A stretch of DNA of 64,000 bases from Antedon mediterranea (Eukaryota > Echinodermata > Crinoidea > Comatulida > Antedonidae). The stretch spans positions 25,409,795-25,473,794 of the forward strand of contig NC_092670.1 of the NCBI RefSeq assembly GCF_964355755.1. Direction: 5' to 3'. The position numbers and the translations under genes were made by a program. Numbering within the stretch: position 1 is the stretch's first letter; every line of letters starts with the position of its first letter. Under the pieces are notes generated by a model, which was not told where the DNA came from, did no database searches, and worked only from the letters and a program-made list of their open reading frames with translations. Positions 12,565-24,479 of this stretch are shown here, piece after piece.

Positions 12565-13624
12565 GAAACGATACGTTGATGATGTATTAGCTATCATCCC
12601 CACAGGTACAGTACATACATTTAACACACATCTTAATAACATCGATATAACTGACAATATCAAGTTCACCACAGAATCCATGACAAACAACACAATACCT
12701 TTCCTGGACATGCTCATCACACTCAATGACAATGGAACAGTTACCACCTCAGTCTATCGGAAGCCCACTCACACAGACCAATATTTACATTTCAACTCAC
12801 ATCATCCACTCGAACACAAACTGGGGCTTATAAACACGCTTGTGGACAGAGCTGAGAAGGTAGTGGGAGATATGGATTTGAGGAAAGTTGAGATGGATAA
12901 CATCAAGAAAGCGTTACACAACTGCCAGTATCCAGAGTGGTCCTTCCAGAGAGTTATGGAAAACCGAAAAAGAAAAAAGAACAAAGGACACGAACCACAG
13001 AAGGAAAAGATCAAGATGCGAGGTAGCATAGGAATCCCCTATGTAAAAGGAATGGCAGAAAGAATACGACGCACTCTCTCCTATCACAATGTCGGAACCT
13101 ATTTCCTACCCCAAAATAAAATCAAGAATAGCCTCGTCCACCCAAAAGATAAAATCGAGAAGATGGATACATGTGGAGTAATCTACGAAGTCACCTGCCG
13201 CAACTGTCCACAAGTTTACATTGGGGAAACAGGGAGGGCATTACAAACACGAATTAATGATCACAAAAAAGATGTTACAACAAACACGGGGGGAGTAATG
13301 ACTAGGGCCTCCAGAACATCCACATCTTCGATCATACACAAATCTGCCATTACAGAACATGTCATAAAACACAATCATGTACCGAACTGGGAGGCGACCA
13401 TCTTAACCAAAGAGCCTAAACGCAAAGACAGACAGATTAGAGAATCATTACATATAAGGAGAAATAAGGAGAAGACCATGAACCGGGACACTGGAGCCCA
13501 CGAACTCTCGCATTTGTACAATGATTTGATAGACACATCACCTGGCCGAGCCCCGCACGCGATTTTTTTTTTCGTACATAAGTTGGGGACCCCTCATGAA
13601 ACGTCACAAAATAAACATGAATAA
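12565..13624 (+). CDS. Penelope-like RT C-terminal part with GIY-YIG endonuclease
   Basis: The frame is open from KRYVDDVLAI (motif C, two catalytic Asp) through FLDMLITLNDNGTVTTSVYRKPTHTDQYLH, written here only as family context and split as FLDMLIT then SVYRKPTHTDQYLH. A thumb/linker and then the endonuclease follow: VIYEVTCRNCPQVYIGETGR with conserved Tyr, Tyr-Ile-Gly, Arg and the downstream RINDHKKD. Penelope-like GIY-YIG enzymes nick target DNA for reverse transcription. About the last 20 codons (from AIFFFVHK) derive from a TIR-element end at 13559-13620, so the natural C-terminus has been replaced. The 5' half is separated by the insertion and a frameshift, so this is a remnant rather than an active gene. 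Confidence 0.85.
13559..13620. mobile_element. Solo end of the GTACATAAGTTGGGGACCCC TIR element
   Basis: TTCGTACATAAGTTGGGGAC followed by CCCTCATGAAACGTCACAAA matches the terminal part of the TIR element at 33508-33831, including the GCGATTTTTTTT start. Only one end is present, overlapping the end of the Penelope ORF. Confidence 0.8.
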
Positions 13625-13689
13625 TTCATCAGTTAAATTTGTTGTTCCGCGTTTAAATTTAACTCTTCCCTGATACAACCGGAGGCGTA

Positions 13690-13735
13690 CGACGTCATCA
13701 ACAGATGACGTCATCAACAGATGACGTCAAGAATG
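13690..13735. repeat. Three tandem GATGACGTCATCAACA-type units
   Basis: TGACGTCA, or its near-identical form, occurs three times at 16-17-bp spacing just after the Penelope ORF. The core is the CRE/ATF palindrome; a function is not implied by sequence alone. Confidence 0.75.
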
Positions 13736-13772
13736 ACCAAGCTGCATTAACACTCCGCAGCCAGTTGAGAAG

Positions 13773-13795
13773 GATCTCTGATAGAGATCGAAACG
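13773..13795 (+). other. Hairpin plus GAAACG at the Penelope 3' end
   Basis: GATCTC (13773-13778) and GAGATC (13784-13789) form a six-base-pair stem with a TGATA loop, directly followed by GAAACG. Penelope elements often carry hammerhead ribozymes in their terminal repeats. The CUGA and GAAA words resemble the hammerhead core, but the canonical CUGANGA spacing is not met here. Confidence 0.4.
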
Positions 13796-14191
13796 TTCGA
13801 GTAAGTACTCCGTTAACTTGTGCTTTTACAAAAACGAAATTTGTCATTTATTATTATTTAATTATTTATGTTCTTGTTAATACTGTATATCATTTAATTA
13901 TGTTATGAGTTATGATCTTTATTTGTTATTTAGTTAAAGTGGTATTATTTTTATTATTATTTCGATTTTCCTAATTTTAATATTTAATCTTAACTTATTT
14001 TTAGTGTTTTATTAACCATTTTACCTCCTGAATTAATTGTGTTTTTAAAGTTTTGTAAATATAAATTTAAAGTCTCCATGCAAAATACAGAAATAAATAA
14101 AAGGCCTAAAATGAACAGAAATTACATTTGCAAAATTAACAAATTACATTAAAAAGTTAAACATAAACATAACATAAAAGTTAATAATAAC

Positions 14192-14290
14192 TTGGTTATA
14201 CATCAGAATATCGAGACATTGGAGGGGGGTTCATTTTGAAAATTTTGAATTTCTTATGAAAACAATTTCTCGATATTCTGATATAACCAA
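14192..14290. repeat. ~99-nt hairpin with ~30-bp arms
   Basis: The left arm begins TTGGTTATACATCAGAATAT and the complement of the right arm begins TTGGTTATATCAGAATATCG. They pair over about 28 of 30 positions with one 2-nt bulge, around a loop of roughly 40 nt. It could be a miniature palindromic element or a microRNA-like precursor; sequence cannot decide. Confidence 0.55.
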
Positions 14291-14633
14291 ATTTATTTTA
14301 TTGATATCCAACATTAATAGAGCTGATCATGAAAACATAAATGATGTATAGGCCTGTCATAACATTAGAAAAATGGGAAAGGTATTTATGAACAAATTGG
14401 GTTGGAATGAAATTTGGCTTTTTAAGTTATTTAAAATGATAAAGGAACTGGAATTAGCTAATTCTAATTTTAACTCTCTGCATTTCTTGTATACGAAAAA
14501 CTGTATAATAAATGGAAAATTACTGAGAACATCATTTTGAACGATGTAATATTGAAGATGAGTATGAAAATAATATGTTTACGTTGTAAAGATGTTCACT
14601 TATGGACTAAAATATAACAAGGCCATATATATG

Positions 14634-14720
14634 GCTGCAGTCGCATGCTCAATTAATTAGTGTTTACCGACCAACCGACACCGACATAGTGAGCTGTAGA
14701 GTCGCGTTGACTAAAAATGA
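14634..14720. repeat. CCGAC-module, locus 1
   Basis: GGCTGCAGTCGCATGCTC leads into a CCGACC-type run, then GACATAGTGAGCTGTAGAGT and CGCG. It belongs to a family also seen at 22803, 35082, 39733, 40440 and 55935. Confidence 0.65.
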
Positions 14721-16845
14721 TGTAGGTATAAACAAAGAATATCATTAAGCTCACTTGTGACAGTATTGTACGAATCCAAACAAAATAGATATGTTGTTGT
14801 TGCAATGTAACATACTATTTTTGCTTGTGAATGAATTCATGGTTTAATGAATAAGTTTTTTTAATGTTTGTGAATAGGCTCATATATGTTCGTGAATAAG
14901 TTCATGTTTGTGAGTAAGATGATCATGTTATGAACAGAGACATATTTATATCTCTGTTAATAAATAATAAAACACGTCAGAACCACCCTTCGGAGATCCT
15001 GATCGTGCTCTCAAAGTATTTTTTTTTATGTTTAAAGTGAGAAAATGGGTAATTTGGGTTGTTTGTGGTCATTTTTATACATGGGTAAATAAATGACTGA
15101 GGTTAAATTCACGGGAAGGTTCGAATTTTGTGTCAGATTATTTCTATGGGTGTTCGTAGAAGCCCCAATTATTTTTATATATTTACGTAAGGGCAAAAAA
15201 GTCGGTAAATCGCGCGTTATTTCTTGAATTTTACTCGATGGTAGGCCTATATATTATAAAGTTGGTTCGTACTTTCGGTACTGATTTTAACCACCTGATG
15301 TAACTCTGTTTACTAATTAAATTGCGTTAGATAATTAGTTATTGACAATTAAAACGAATTTAGGTTCAACGATTTGCCCCAAATAGGGGTGTTTTCCGAT
15401 CATCATGGTATACACTGTCTAATGGATGTAGGCCTACATCTTGAAAAATACCCGCACACAATAATACGAGGATGCTTCGCATTTACCTATCTTCTTCTAC
15501 GATAATTGTTTTTTTGTAGCTGAAAACCGGTTGAACAACTCGAGTACAGCATCATAATGTTGAAGACAGACCGCTTTTCTTTAAAAAATACTATTTTGAT
15601 AGATTTAATATACGTTTATACAAATATATTGATTTGCGATGAATGGAACATTCCAATCTCTCAGTCTCCCAGTATAATTATTTGGTAACACAAGTAGGTA
15701 ATGGGCCCTTGGCAATACTGTAAATACGTATTAACCATTTTTGGTCGCCATTTGAATAGCAAATTTCTTACTTTCAGTGTGGGTACTGTTAGATAATAGA
15801 TATATAAACACATATACAAATACACTTTATTACTGTGAGTGTGGATAGGCTCTACTGTTATATAAACACATAATAGGATACAAATAAACTGTATTACTGA
15901 CAGTTGCTTCTCAACGTTTGTATTAATTATTAATTACAACAAATATAAACGTTGTAGTGGTGTTACATGTACTTTACTATTTCAATCGACTATGACAGTG
16001 ACAGTTTTAACAAAGTATTAAATCGCAAATGTTTCACTGTATTATTTAGTGGTATATTATAATAGGCCTATAAAACATGAACAAATATTTAGTTACTGTG
16101 AATGGATAAAGAATATATTTAAAAATTGTACCCATCCTCTTCTCCATCCCTCAACCCTAATGTTACATAACACAAATTGGGTTTGTTTAAATGAGGCCAA
16201 ATACAAAATTTAGACTCATTTTGTGACAAGTTTCTCTTAAGTAATTCCAATGTGAGTTAGAGACAGTGTCGTCAAGTTTATATTTAATTTTAAATTTTGT
16301 TTATCCCGACAAAATGTGCAATTCCCTGACGATAGGGACTGACATGGAAGCCCCTTTAAGGTGATTCAGATTTTATATGTGTAATAATAAACAAAATGAC
16401 GAGCTTATCCACCACCATCGCGTCGGGGGTTATCTATTGACAAATGACGTTTGCAATAATGGGACTGTTAATTTATCAAACATTGGAATTTCCGATACGA
16501 TATTTTTAGATTAGTTCTACATGAATTATTGAAATATGACCAGCATATTTTCATGAATATTCATAATACGTGTGTGTTTTATCAATATATAATTTCAAGG
16601 GATAGAAAAACACAGTACTGTCGTATATAACTGTAGCGATGTACAATAATATGATAAATACAAGTTCAATCGCAGTTATAGATACTTTGTGATAGTATAT
16701 ACCTCCAAATATGACACTGTTTTTTTTATATTTTAATAGTCTGCCTGTATAAATAAATATGGATTGTTCTGTTATGTTGTCGTTAATACTTTCTCTGCGG
16801 TATATGTATTTCTAACTGACTGAAAAGTGTTTTTAGCATGGAGAA

Positions 16846-16865
16846 CTAAACAGTGCACTGTTTAG
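16846..16865. repeat. 20-bp perfect palindrome within a CAGTGCACTG cluster
   Basis: CTAAACAGTGCACTGTTTAG is a perfect palindrome. Over the next 35 bp the CAGTGCACT and GTGCAC words repeat in both orientations (to about 16898), forming nested hairpins. Confidence 0.8.
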
Positions 16866-18282
16866 TGCACTGTCTGGTGCACTAAACAGTGCACTGAACA
16901 AAGTAATCCATGGTCAGGTCATTAGCATGCTATACCCCATTGTGGTGTTGCGGCGCCAAAAAAAAAAAAAAACACTTTTTGACTTGTTTATTAGTAGAAA
17001 TGTGGTAGAATTGATTTAGTTTAAATGATACAGGATGACTTGAAAACAGTACGCACTGGCCCACTTCACTTGACACACAATCCAGCCCACGAGAGAGAAA
17101 ATAAAACGATGGCACAACATCACAATAGATCGCGCATGTCGTCGTCTAACGACAATGAAGCGTAGGCCTATTGATGTTCATGGTCAGATGAAATATTTCC
17201 GAAATAAAAGAAATTGAATTGAATAAACATATTTGTAAATTTCTCGCGAACTTTACTCTCAATGCTTAGGTACGTAAGCACGTCAAGTAATATTTCATAT
17301 AATGGTGTCGAGATTAAAGATATCACACACATGTGTAATGATAAATTAAATAGTATTACTATTTTAGACGATGAATCTCATCTCTCTGGCTTGCGTCGCG
17401 ACTACTTCTTGCGTTGAGTCTCGACTGCTGGTAAGTGTGGGCAGAACCAAGCTTTATAACAAAATGTATGATGGCGCACCACAAATAATAATAATTTAAA
17501 CTAGATGAAATAATACAGATAGGGAGAACTATTTGTGTCTGAACGTCCTACAAACCGAAACTAGATGACGAATTATTTTATCCTTGAAATCATGCCTGAC
17601 AGTTCTTCTAGTTACCTATCCTATGAGCATATAACATATCCTATACAGATACGTCTACATGAATGTTTACATTTATCAATCAACAATATGCAATAAATCG
17701 ATATCCAAGTCTTCAAAACGATAATTCTGCAATATCGTTCTCATTCTAAGTCATGTCCGGGGTCATGTCATATTAAAGATGGGACACACGTTTATTCAGC
17801 CGCATGCCTACTTCTTGAATGAATATATATTAATTATTTTCAAAAATAATTCTAATATTTTTATATTTGAATGTAAATCCTTAGAATGATACTTTTAAAA
17901 GTAACAAACATGAAATAATCCAAACTCTTACGCACAAAAGAATATTAAAGGGCACAAGTAGTTCCCCGCACAATAACGGACTCGCCATTTTGCGATTTTG
18001 TACTCTTGGCACCATTAATCGTATAGTAGGCCTATATACTGTAGATTTAAAAGTTTGATAACACTATATCCAGTCATGCGTGCACTATGGTAACATAAAT
18101 TATAAATTATCCACAAATATATATAGCCTATTCGAAATAAAATTATCTATAGGCCTACTCAAAATAATAGGAAGCTTTCGTACTTTTAGTATCCTGCCCT
18201 TACTTTCCAATAATAGGTTTTTTCTTAAATCAAATCATGGGGTAGAATTTTCCCCCGTTTTTTGTTGGACCTCCAATTATAT

Positions 18283-18355
18283 TGTTTAAAAAATCTATAT
18301 TCTGCCAAGAAAACAATTGTTTAAAAAATATATATTCTGCCAAGAAAACAATTAT
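18283..18355. repeat. 37-bp tandem duplication
   Basis: TTCTGCCAAGAAAACAATTG and its flank occur twice in tandem. A short (AT)n run follows. Confidence 0.75.
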
Positions 18356-18550
18356 CATTGTGTATATATATATATATATAATGATGCCTCTACTGTCACA
18401 GCTTGTTTCAAAATTTATAATAATTTAAATTAAATATGAAAAATAAAAGTATACTTTTATGAATGCCACTGATATGCATATCAGCTTGTGATCGACTGCT
18501 CCACCACATACACACACGTCACGGAGCTATATTTCCTATACCATCCTGGC

Positions 18551-18570
18551 TAGTTGAGAATTCTCAACTA
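18551..18570. repeat. Left terminal perfect palindrome
   Basis: TAGTTGAGAATTCTCAACTA is a perfect 20-bp palindrome. Its half, TTCTCAACTA, is also part of every intact 106-bp satellite monomer. Confidence 0.9.
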
Positions 18571-18869
18571 TTTTATGTTTTTTTCTACCGTTCTGGAAAA
18601 TGATATAATACAAAGTGTATTAATACTACCAGTAGTAAACATTTAGAAACACTTGCATACCTTCACTAATTTTAGTTGTTTGTAGTTTAAGACAATCTTA
18701 GTGATATTTAAATGAAAACAATACGATAAAACTATTGTGTCTGTATTTTACAAGACTATGACTTCCGTATAACGTGCATTGTAGGTACTTCAATTTTTAT
18801 AGAAAAGCTAGGGAATCATAATTTAGTAGGCAGCATATGGAGACGGGGCAACCAAACTTGCTTATCAAA

Positions 18870-21800
18870 TCAAAGCACAGTAGTAAAGCAAAGGATAAAA
18901 TTAATGTATGATCCAGTTTACCACTGTTCTCAACTATAGTCATTTTAGTATACTTGAGCACAGTTATAAAGAATAGGATAAACTTAATAATATACAACAA
19001 ATAACATTAATGTACGATCCAGTTTACCACTGTTCTCAACTATAGTCATTTTAGTATACTTGAGCACAGTGATAAAGAATAGGATAAACTTCGAATAAAC
19101 AGCAAATAACATTAATGTACGATGCCGTTTAATACTGTTTTAAACTATAGTCATTTGAGTATAATTAATCACAGATAAAGAATAAGATCAACTTAATACT
19201 GTAATATACAACAAATAACATTAATGTATGATCCCGTTTAACACTGTTCTCAACTATAGTCATTTTGGTATACTTGAGAACAGTGATAAAGAATAGGATA
19301 AACTTAACAATATACAACAAATAACATTAATGTATGATCCCGTTTAACACTGTTCTCAACTATAGTCATTTTAGTATACTTGAGCACAGTGATAAAGAAT
19401 AGGATAAACTTAACAATATACAACAAAAAACATTAATGTATGATCCCGTTTAACACTGTTCTCAACTATAGTCATTTTAGTATACTTGAGCACAGTGATA
19501 AAGAATAGGATAAACTTAACAATATACAACAAATAGCATTAATGTACGATCCAGTTTAACACTGTTCTCAACTATAGACATTTTGGTATACTTGAGCACA
19601 GTGATAAAGAATAGGATAAACTTAACAATATACAACAAAAAACATTAATGTACGATCCAGTTTAACACTGTTCTCAACTATAGTCATTTTGGTATACTTG
19701 AGAACAGTGATAAAGAATAGGATAAACTTAACAATATACAACAAATAACATTAATGTACGATCCCGTTTAACACTGTTCTCAACTATAGTCATTTTGGTA
19801 TACTTGAGCACAGTGATAAAGAATAGGATAAACTTAACAATATACAACAAATAACATTAATGTACGATCCCGTTTAACACTGTTCTCAACTATAGTCATT
19901 TTGGTATACTTGAGAACAGTGATAAAGAATAGGATAAACTTAACAATATACAACAAATAACATTAATGTATGATGTAGTTTAACACTGTTCTCAACTATA
20001 GTCATTTTGGTATACTTGAGCACAGTGATAAAGAATAGGATAAACTTAACAATATACAACAAATAACATTAATGTACGATGTAGTTTAACACTGTTCTCA
20101 ACTATAGTCATTTTGGTATACTTGAGCACAGTGATAAAGAATAGGATAAACTTAACAATATACAACAAATAACATTAATGTACGATCCCGTTTAACACTG
20201 TTCTCAACTATAGTCATTTTGGTATACTTGAGAACAGTGATAAAGAATAGGATAAACTTAACAATATACAACAAAATAACATTAATGTACGATCCAGTTT
20301 AACCCTGTTCTAAACTATAGTCATTTTGGTATATTTGAGCACAGTGATAAAGAATAGGATAAACTTCGAATAAACAGCAAATAACATTAATGTACGATGC
20401 CGTTTAATACTGTTTTAAACTATAGTCATTTGAGTATAATTAATCACAGATAAAGAATAAGATCAACTTAATAATATACAACAAATAACATTAATGTATG
20501 ATCCCGTTTAACACTGTTCTCAACTATAGTCATTTTGGTATACTTGAGAACAGTGATAAAGAATAGGATAAACTTAACAATATACAACAAAAAACATTAA
20601 TGTACGATCCAGCTTAACACTGTTCTCAACTATAGTCATTTTGGTATACTTGAGAACAGTGATAAAGAATAGGATAAACTTAACAATATACAACAAAAAA
20701 CATTAATGTACGATCCAGCTTAACCCTGTTCTAAACTATAGTCATTTTGGTATACTTGAGAACAGTGATAAAGAATAGGATAAACTTAACAATAAACAAC
20801 AAATAACATTAATGTATGATGTAGTTTAACACTGTTCTCAACTATAGTCATTTTGGTATACTTGAGCACAGTGATAAAGAATAGGATAAACTTAACAATA
20901 TACAACAAATAACATTAATGTACGATGTAGTTTAACACTGTTCTCAACTATAGTCATTTTGGTATACTTGAGCACAGTGATAAAGAATAGGATAAACTTA
21001 ACAATATACAACAAATAACATTAATGTACGATCCCGTTTAACACTGTTCTCAACTAAAGTCATTTTGGTATATTTGAGCACAGTGATAAAGAATAGGATA
21101 AACTTAACAATATACAACAAATAACATTAATGTACGATCCAGTTTAACCCTGTTCTAAACTATAGTCGTTTTGGTATATTTGAGCACAGTGATAAAGAAT
21201 AGGATAAACTTCGAATAAACAGCAAATAACATTAATGTACGATGCCGTTTAATACTGTTTTAAACTATAGTCATTTGAGTATAATTAATCACAGATAAAG
21301 AATAAGATCAACTTAATAATATACAACAAATAACATTAATGTATGATCCCGTTTAACACTGTTCTCAACTATAGTCATTTTGGTATACTTGAGCACAGTG
21401 ATAAAGAATAGGATAAACTTAACAATATACAACAAATAGCATTAATGTACGAACCAGTTTAACACTGTTCTCAACTATAGTCATTTTGGTATACTTGAGA
21501 ACAGTGATAAAGAATAGGATAAACTTAACAATATACAACAAAAAACATTAATGTACGATCCAGCTTAACACTGTTCTCAACTATAGTCATTTTGGTATAC
21601 TTGAGAACAGTGATAAAGAATAGGATAAACTTAACAATATACAACAAAAAACATTAATGTACGATCCAGTTTAACCCTGTTCTAAACTATAGTCATTTTG
21701 GTATATTTGAGCACAGTGATAAAGAATAGGATAAACTTAACAATATACAACAAATAACATTAATGTACGATCCAGTTTAACACTGTTCTCGACTATAGTC

Positions 21801-22710
21801 ATTTTGGTATACAAGTTCAAAAAACATTTATTTATTCAACAATGGCATTATACAGTATAATATAATTATAGGTGTGTACATAAATGAAAACATAGTAATA
21901 AGCCATCATTTGGGGTCTTCTCTAGAAGAAAACAAGTTTCTTGTCTCGAGAAAGACCCCAGAAACAATACACATACATTTAAACTAATACAATTTACTAC
22001 ATAAAATAATAAATAAAAACAAAAACGATGAAATAAAAATAGATACTTTCAGTGTACTACAATCATAATAATATTAAAATTAGTATAAAGAAATAAGATA
22101 TTTTTTAAAATTTTTACGAAAAGTATAAAGAGATTTAAAATGCTTTAGTTTATCATCAAGATCATTCCAGATTCGCGGTCCTGAAACAGAAATAAAATAT
22201 TCGGAAATTTTCAGTCTAAAAGGAGGTACATCAAGATGCTGAAATTTATTATCGATACGTAAATTGTACTTGTGTGATTTTGTATGATGATTTAATAGAT
22301 TAGACATTGTCACAGGGAGTTTGGTATTAAAGAATTGAAAAATAAAGGAAGCAATTTGAGCACAGTGATAAAGAATAGAATAAACTTAACAATATACAAC
22401 AAATAACATTAAATGTACGATCCAGTTTAACACTGTTCTCAACTATAGTCATTTTGGTATACTTGAGCACAGTGATAAAGAATAGGATAAACTTAACAAT
22501 ATACAACAAATAACATTAATGTACGATCCAGTTTAACCCTGTTCTAAACTATAGTCATTTTGGTATATTTGAGCACAGTGATAAAGAATAGGATAAACTT
22601 CGAATAAACAGCAAATAACATTAATGTACGATGCCGTTTAATACTGTTTTAAACTATAGTCATTTGAGTATAATTAATCACAGATAAAGAATAAGATCAA
22701 CTTTAATACT
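18870..22710 (+). repeat. 106-bp satellite array, forward orientation, with higher-order structure
   Basis: About 31 monomers of ~106 bp run in tandem (successive CATTAATG words at 19325, 19431 and 19537). Each monomer contains an inverted repeat, CACTGTTCTCAA and TTGAGAACAGTG separated by 20 bp. A divergent monomer marked by TTCGAATAAACAGC occurs at 19091, 20366, 21211 and 22600. The spacings are 12, 8 and (after subtracting a 543-bp insertion) 8 monomers, which indicates higher-order repeats. A LINE fragment interrupts the array at 21813-22355. No coding content. Confidence 0.92.
21813..22355 (-). mobile_element. LINE 3' fragment inserted in the satellite
   Basis: The satellite stops after GGTATAC and resumes with TTGAGCACAG, so 543 bp are foreign. 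The minus strand (22313-22080) encodes a LINE RT C-terminal tail: HTKSHKYNLRIDNKFQHL, then SGPRIWNDLDDKLKHFKSL and FRKNFKKYLISLY. The sense strand then ends toward 21813 in AT-rich UTR with AATAAATAAATG-like sequence. It is a 5'-truncated jockey/CR1-type copy and is not functional. Confidence 0.8.
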
Positions 22711-22802
22711 ATTTATTAAATTAAAAAAACTAATTCTATATTAACACATATTATTTACATATACTTTCACTGCTGATTTCTAGTATAAACAGGCCATAGG
22801 CC

Positions 22803-22905
22803 TATACATGGCTGCAGTCGCGTGCTCAAATTTGAGTTGGTGTTTACCGACCGACCAACCGACATAGTGAGCTGTAGAGTCGCGTTTGCACGCTACTAAA
22901 AAGTT
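22803..22905. repeat. CCGAC-module, locus 2
   Basis: GGCTGCAGTCGCGTGCTCAA, then CCGACCGACCAACCGACATA, then GTGAGCTGTAGAGTCGCGTT. It is near-identical in layout to locus 1, and both begin with ATGGCTGCAGTCGC. Confidence 0.7.
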
Positions 22906-23149
22906 CACAAAAACCGTAGGACGGGCACAGGGGAGTTTGTTCGAAACTCCAACCCCTCCCCTGGCTATGCGTTTAGATTTTTCATGCCTCCTTTACAAAC
23001 CAAGATTATTAGAATACTATTAGGAGGATCAAACACAATTCTTGTTGCCAGATTTCATTGACATTACAGGTATGAAGTCTATCAATATACAGTACCGCTT
23101 AATACAATACTTGTTGAGGCCATATCCATCTATACATTTTAGTGTTATT

Positions 23150-24470
23150 CCACTTTAAAAACGTCGATTTATATCAATACTCATCAACATACGATATAAC
23201 GATAGAATTTATTGCAACTTGTCCATGTCGTATTCATCTACAAATAAAGTGTCTATTACCGTACTTTTAAAAATCTATTTATATCAATGCCTATCAACGT
23301 ATGTACGTGTGCATATTATACATACAAAAATATATACATCAACATAAATGTCATATCATCTACAGTCATTAGTGTTATTTTACTTTTAATATTAGTAAAT
23401 GCAAAGGCAAAATACTGAAATAATAACAATGCTGTGGTCTCAATGGAGATACAAAAAAAGAAGCGAAAAGCTAAATCAAAACGATAAAGTAAAACAGCTA
23501 GACAAGTTAGCAGAGTTTTCGGGCAACACTAGCCCTTCATCAGTGCAAGTGAGGGTACTTGTACAAGATAGTGTTATTTAACGTTTAGTCGATTTATATC
23601 AATACACTCATCAACGTACGTGCAATTCACGTCTACAATCAATAGTGTTAATTCCACTTTTAAAAGTCGATTTATATCAATATACTCATCAACATATGTA
23701 CGTGTCCACGTCATATTCATCTATAAATATTAGTGTTATTTCACTTTTAAAAGTCGATTTATCAATATACTCATCAATAAATGTACTTGTCCACGTCATA
23801 TTCATTTACAAATCAGTGTTATTTCACTTTTCGAAGTCAATTATATCAATAGGCCTATAGGCCTACTCATCAACATTATGTACGTGCAATTCACGTCATA
23901 TTCATATATGATCAATAGTGTACAACTAATAGTGTTATTTCACTTTTAAAAGTCGATTTATATCAATATACTCATCAATAAATGTACTTGTCCACGTCAT
24001 ATTCATCTACAAACAATAGTGTTATTTCACTTTTAAAAGTCGATTTATATCAATATACTCATCAACATTATGTACCGTACGTTCCACGTCATATTCATCT
24101 ACAAATATTAGTGTTATTTCACTTTTAAAAGTCGATTTATATCAATATACTCATCAGCATATGTAAATCGTGTCCAAGTCATATTCATCTACAAATATTA
24201 GTTTGACTTTTAAAAGTCGATTTATATCAATATACTAATCAATATATGTACGTGTCCACGTCATATTCATCTACAAATATTAGTGTTATTTCACTTTTCA
24301 AAGTCGATTTATATAAATATACTACTCATCAACATAATGTACGTGCAATTCACGTCATATTTTTCTACAATCATTTGTGTTAATTCCACTTAGAAAAGTC
24401 AATTTATATCAATTACTTATGAACATATGTACGTGTCCGCGTCATTAATCTACAAATATTATAGTGTTAT
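23150..24470. repeat. ~90-bp tandem array in the middle of the foldback element
   Basis: Roughly 12-14 degenerate units contain TCACTTTTAAAAGTCGATTT, TATCAATATACTCATCAACA and CACGTCATATTCATCTACAA. Spacing is 85-95 bp, best preserved between 23640 and 24360. It is unrelated in sequence to the 106-bp satellite. Confidence 0.85.
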
Positions 24471-24479
24471 TATGTTTTT

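Larger units (their letters stand above)
10245..13830 (+). mobile_element. Penelope-like element (RT plus GIY-YIG), interrupted
   Basis: A 5'-truncated Penelope-like retroelement. The RT N-terminal part (10245-10780) has YCLPKIHKPNWPLRPIV and VSFDVVSLFTKTPVEEAL. The AMGSPISPILANLYLEWLE block follows at 10807-10870. The YVDD catalytic block and the GIY-YIG endonuclease are at 12565-13624. A TIR element at 10921-12564 splits the RT between KRY and VDD. Removing it together with one target copy leaves the reading frame continuous across the junction. The 3' end has short direct repeats and a hairpin at 13690-13800. Confidence 0.88.
13831..18547. other. Intergenic region without recognisable protein genes
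   Basis: AT-rich sequence. Only the small structures listed separately (hairpin 14192-14290, CCGAC module 14634-14720, palindrome 16846-16865, tandem duplication 18283-18355) stand out. Open frames here are short and show no family motif. Confidence 0.5.
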
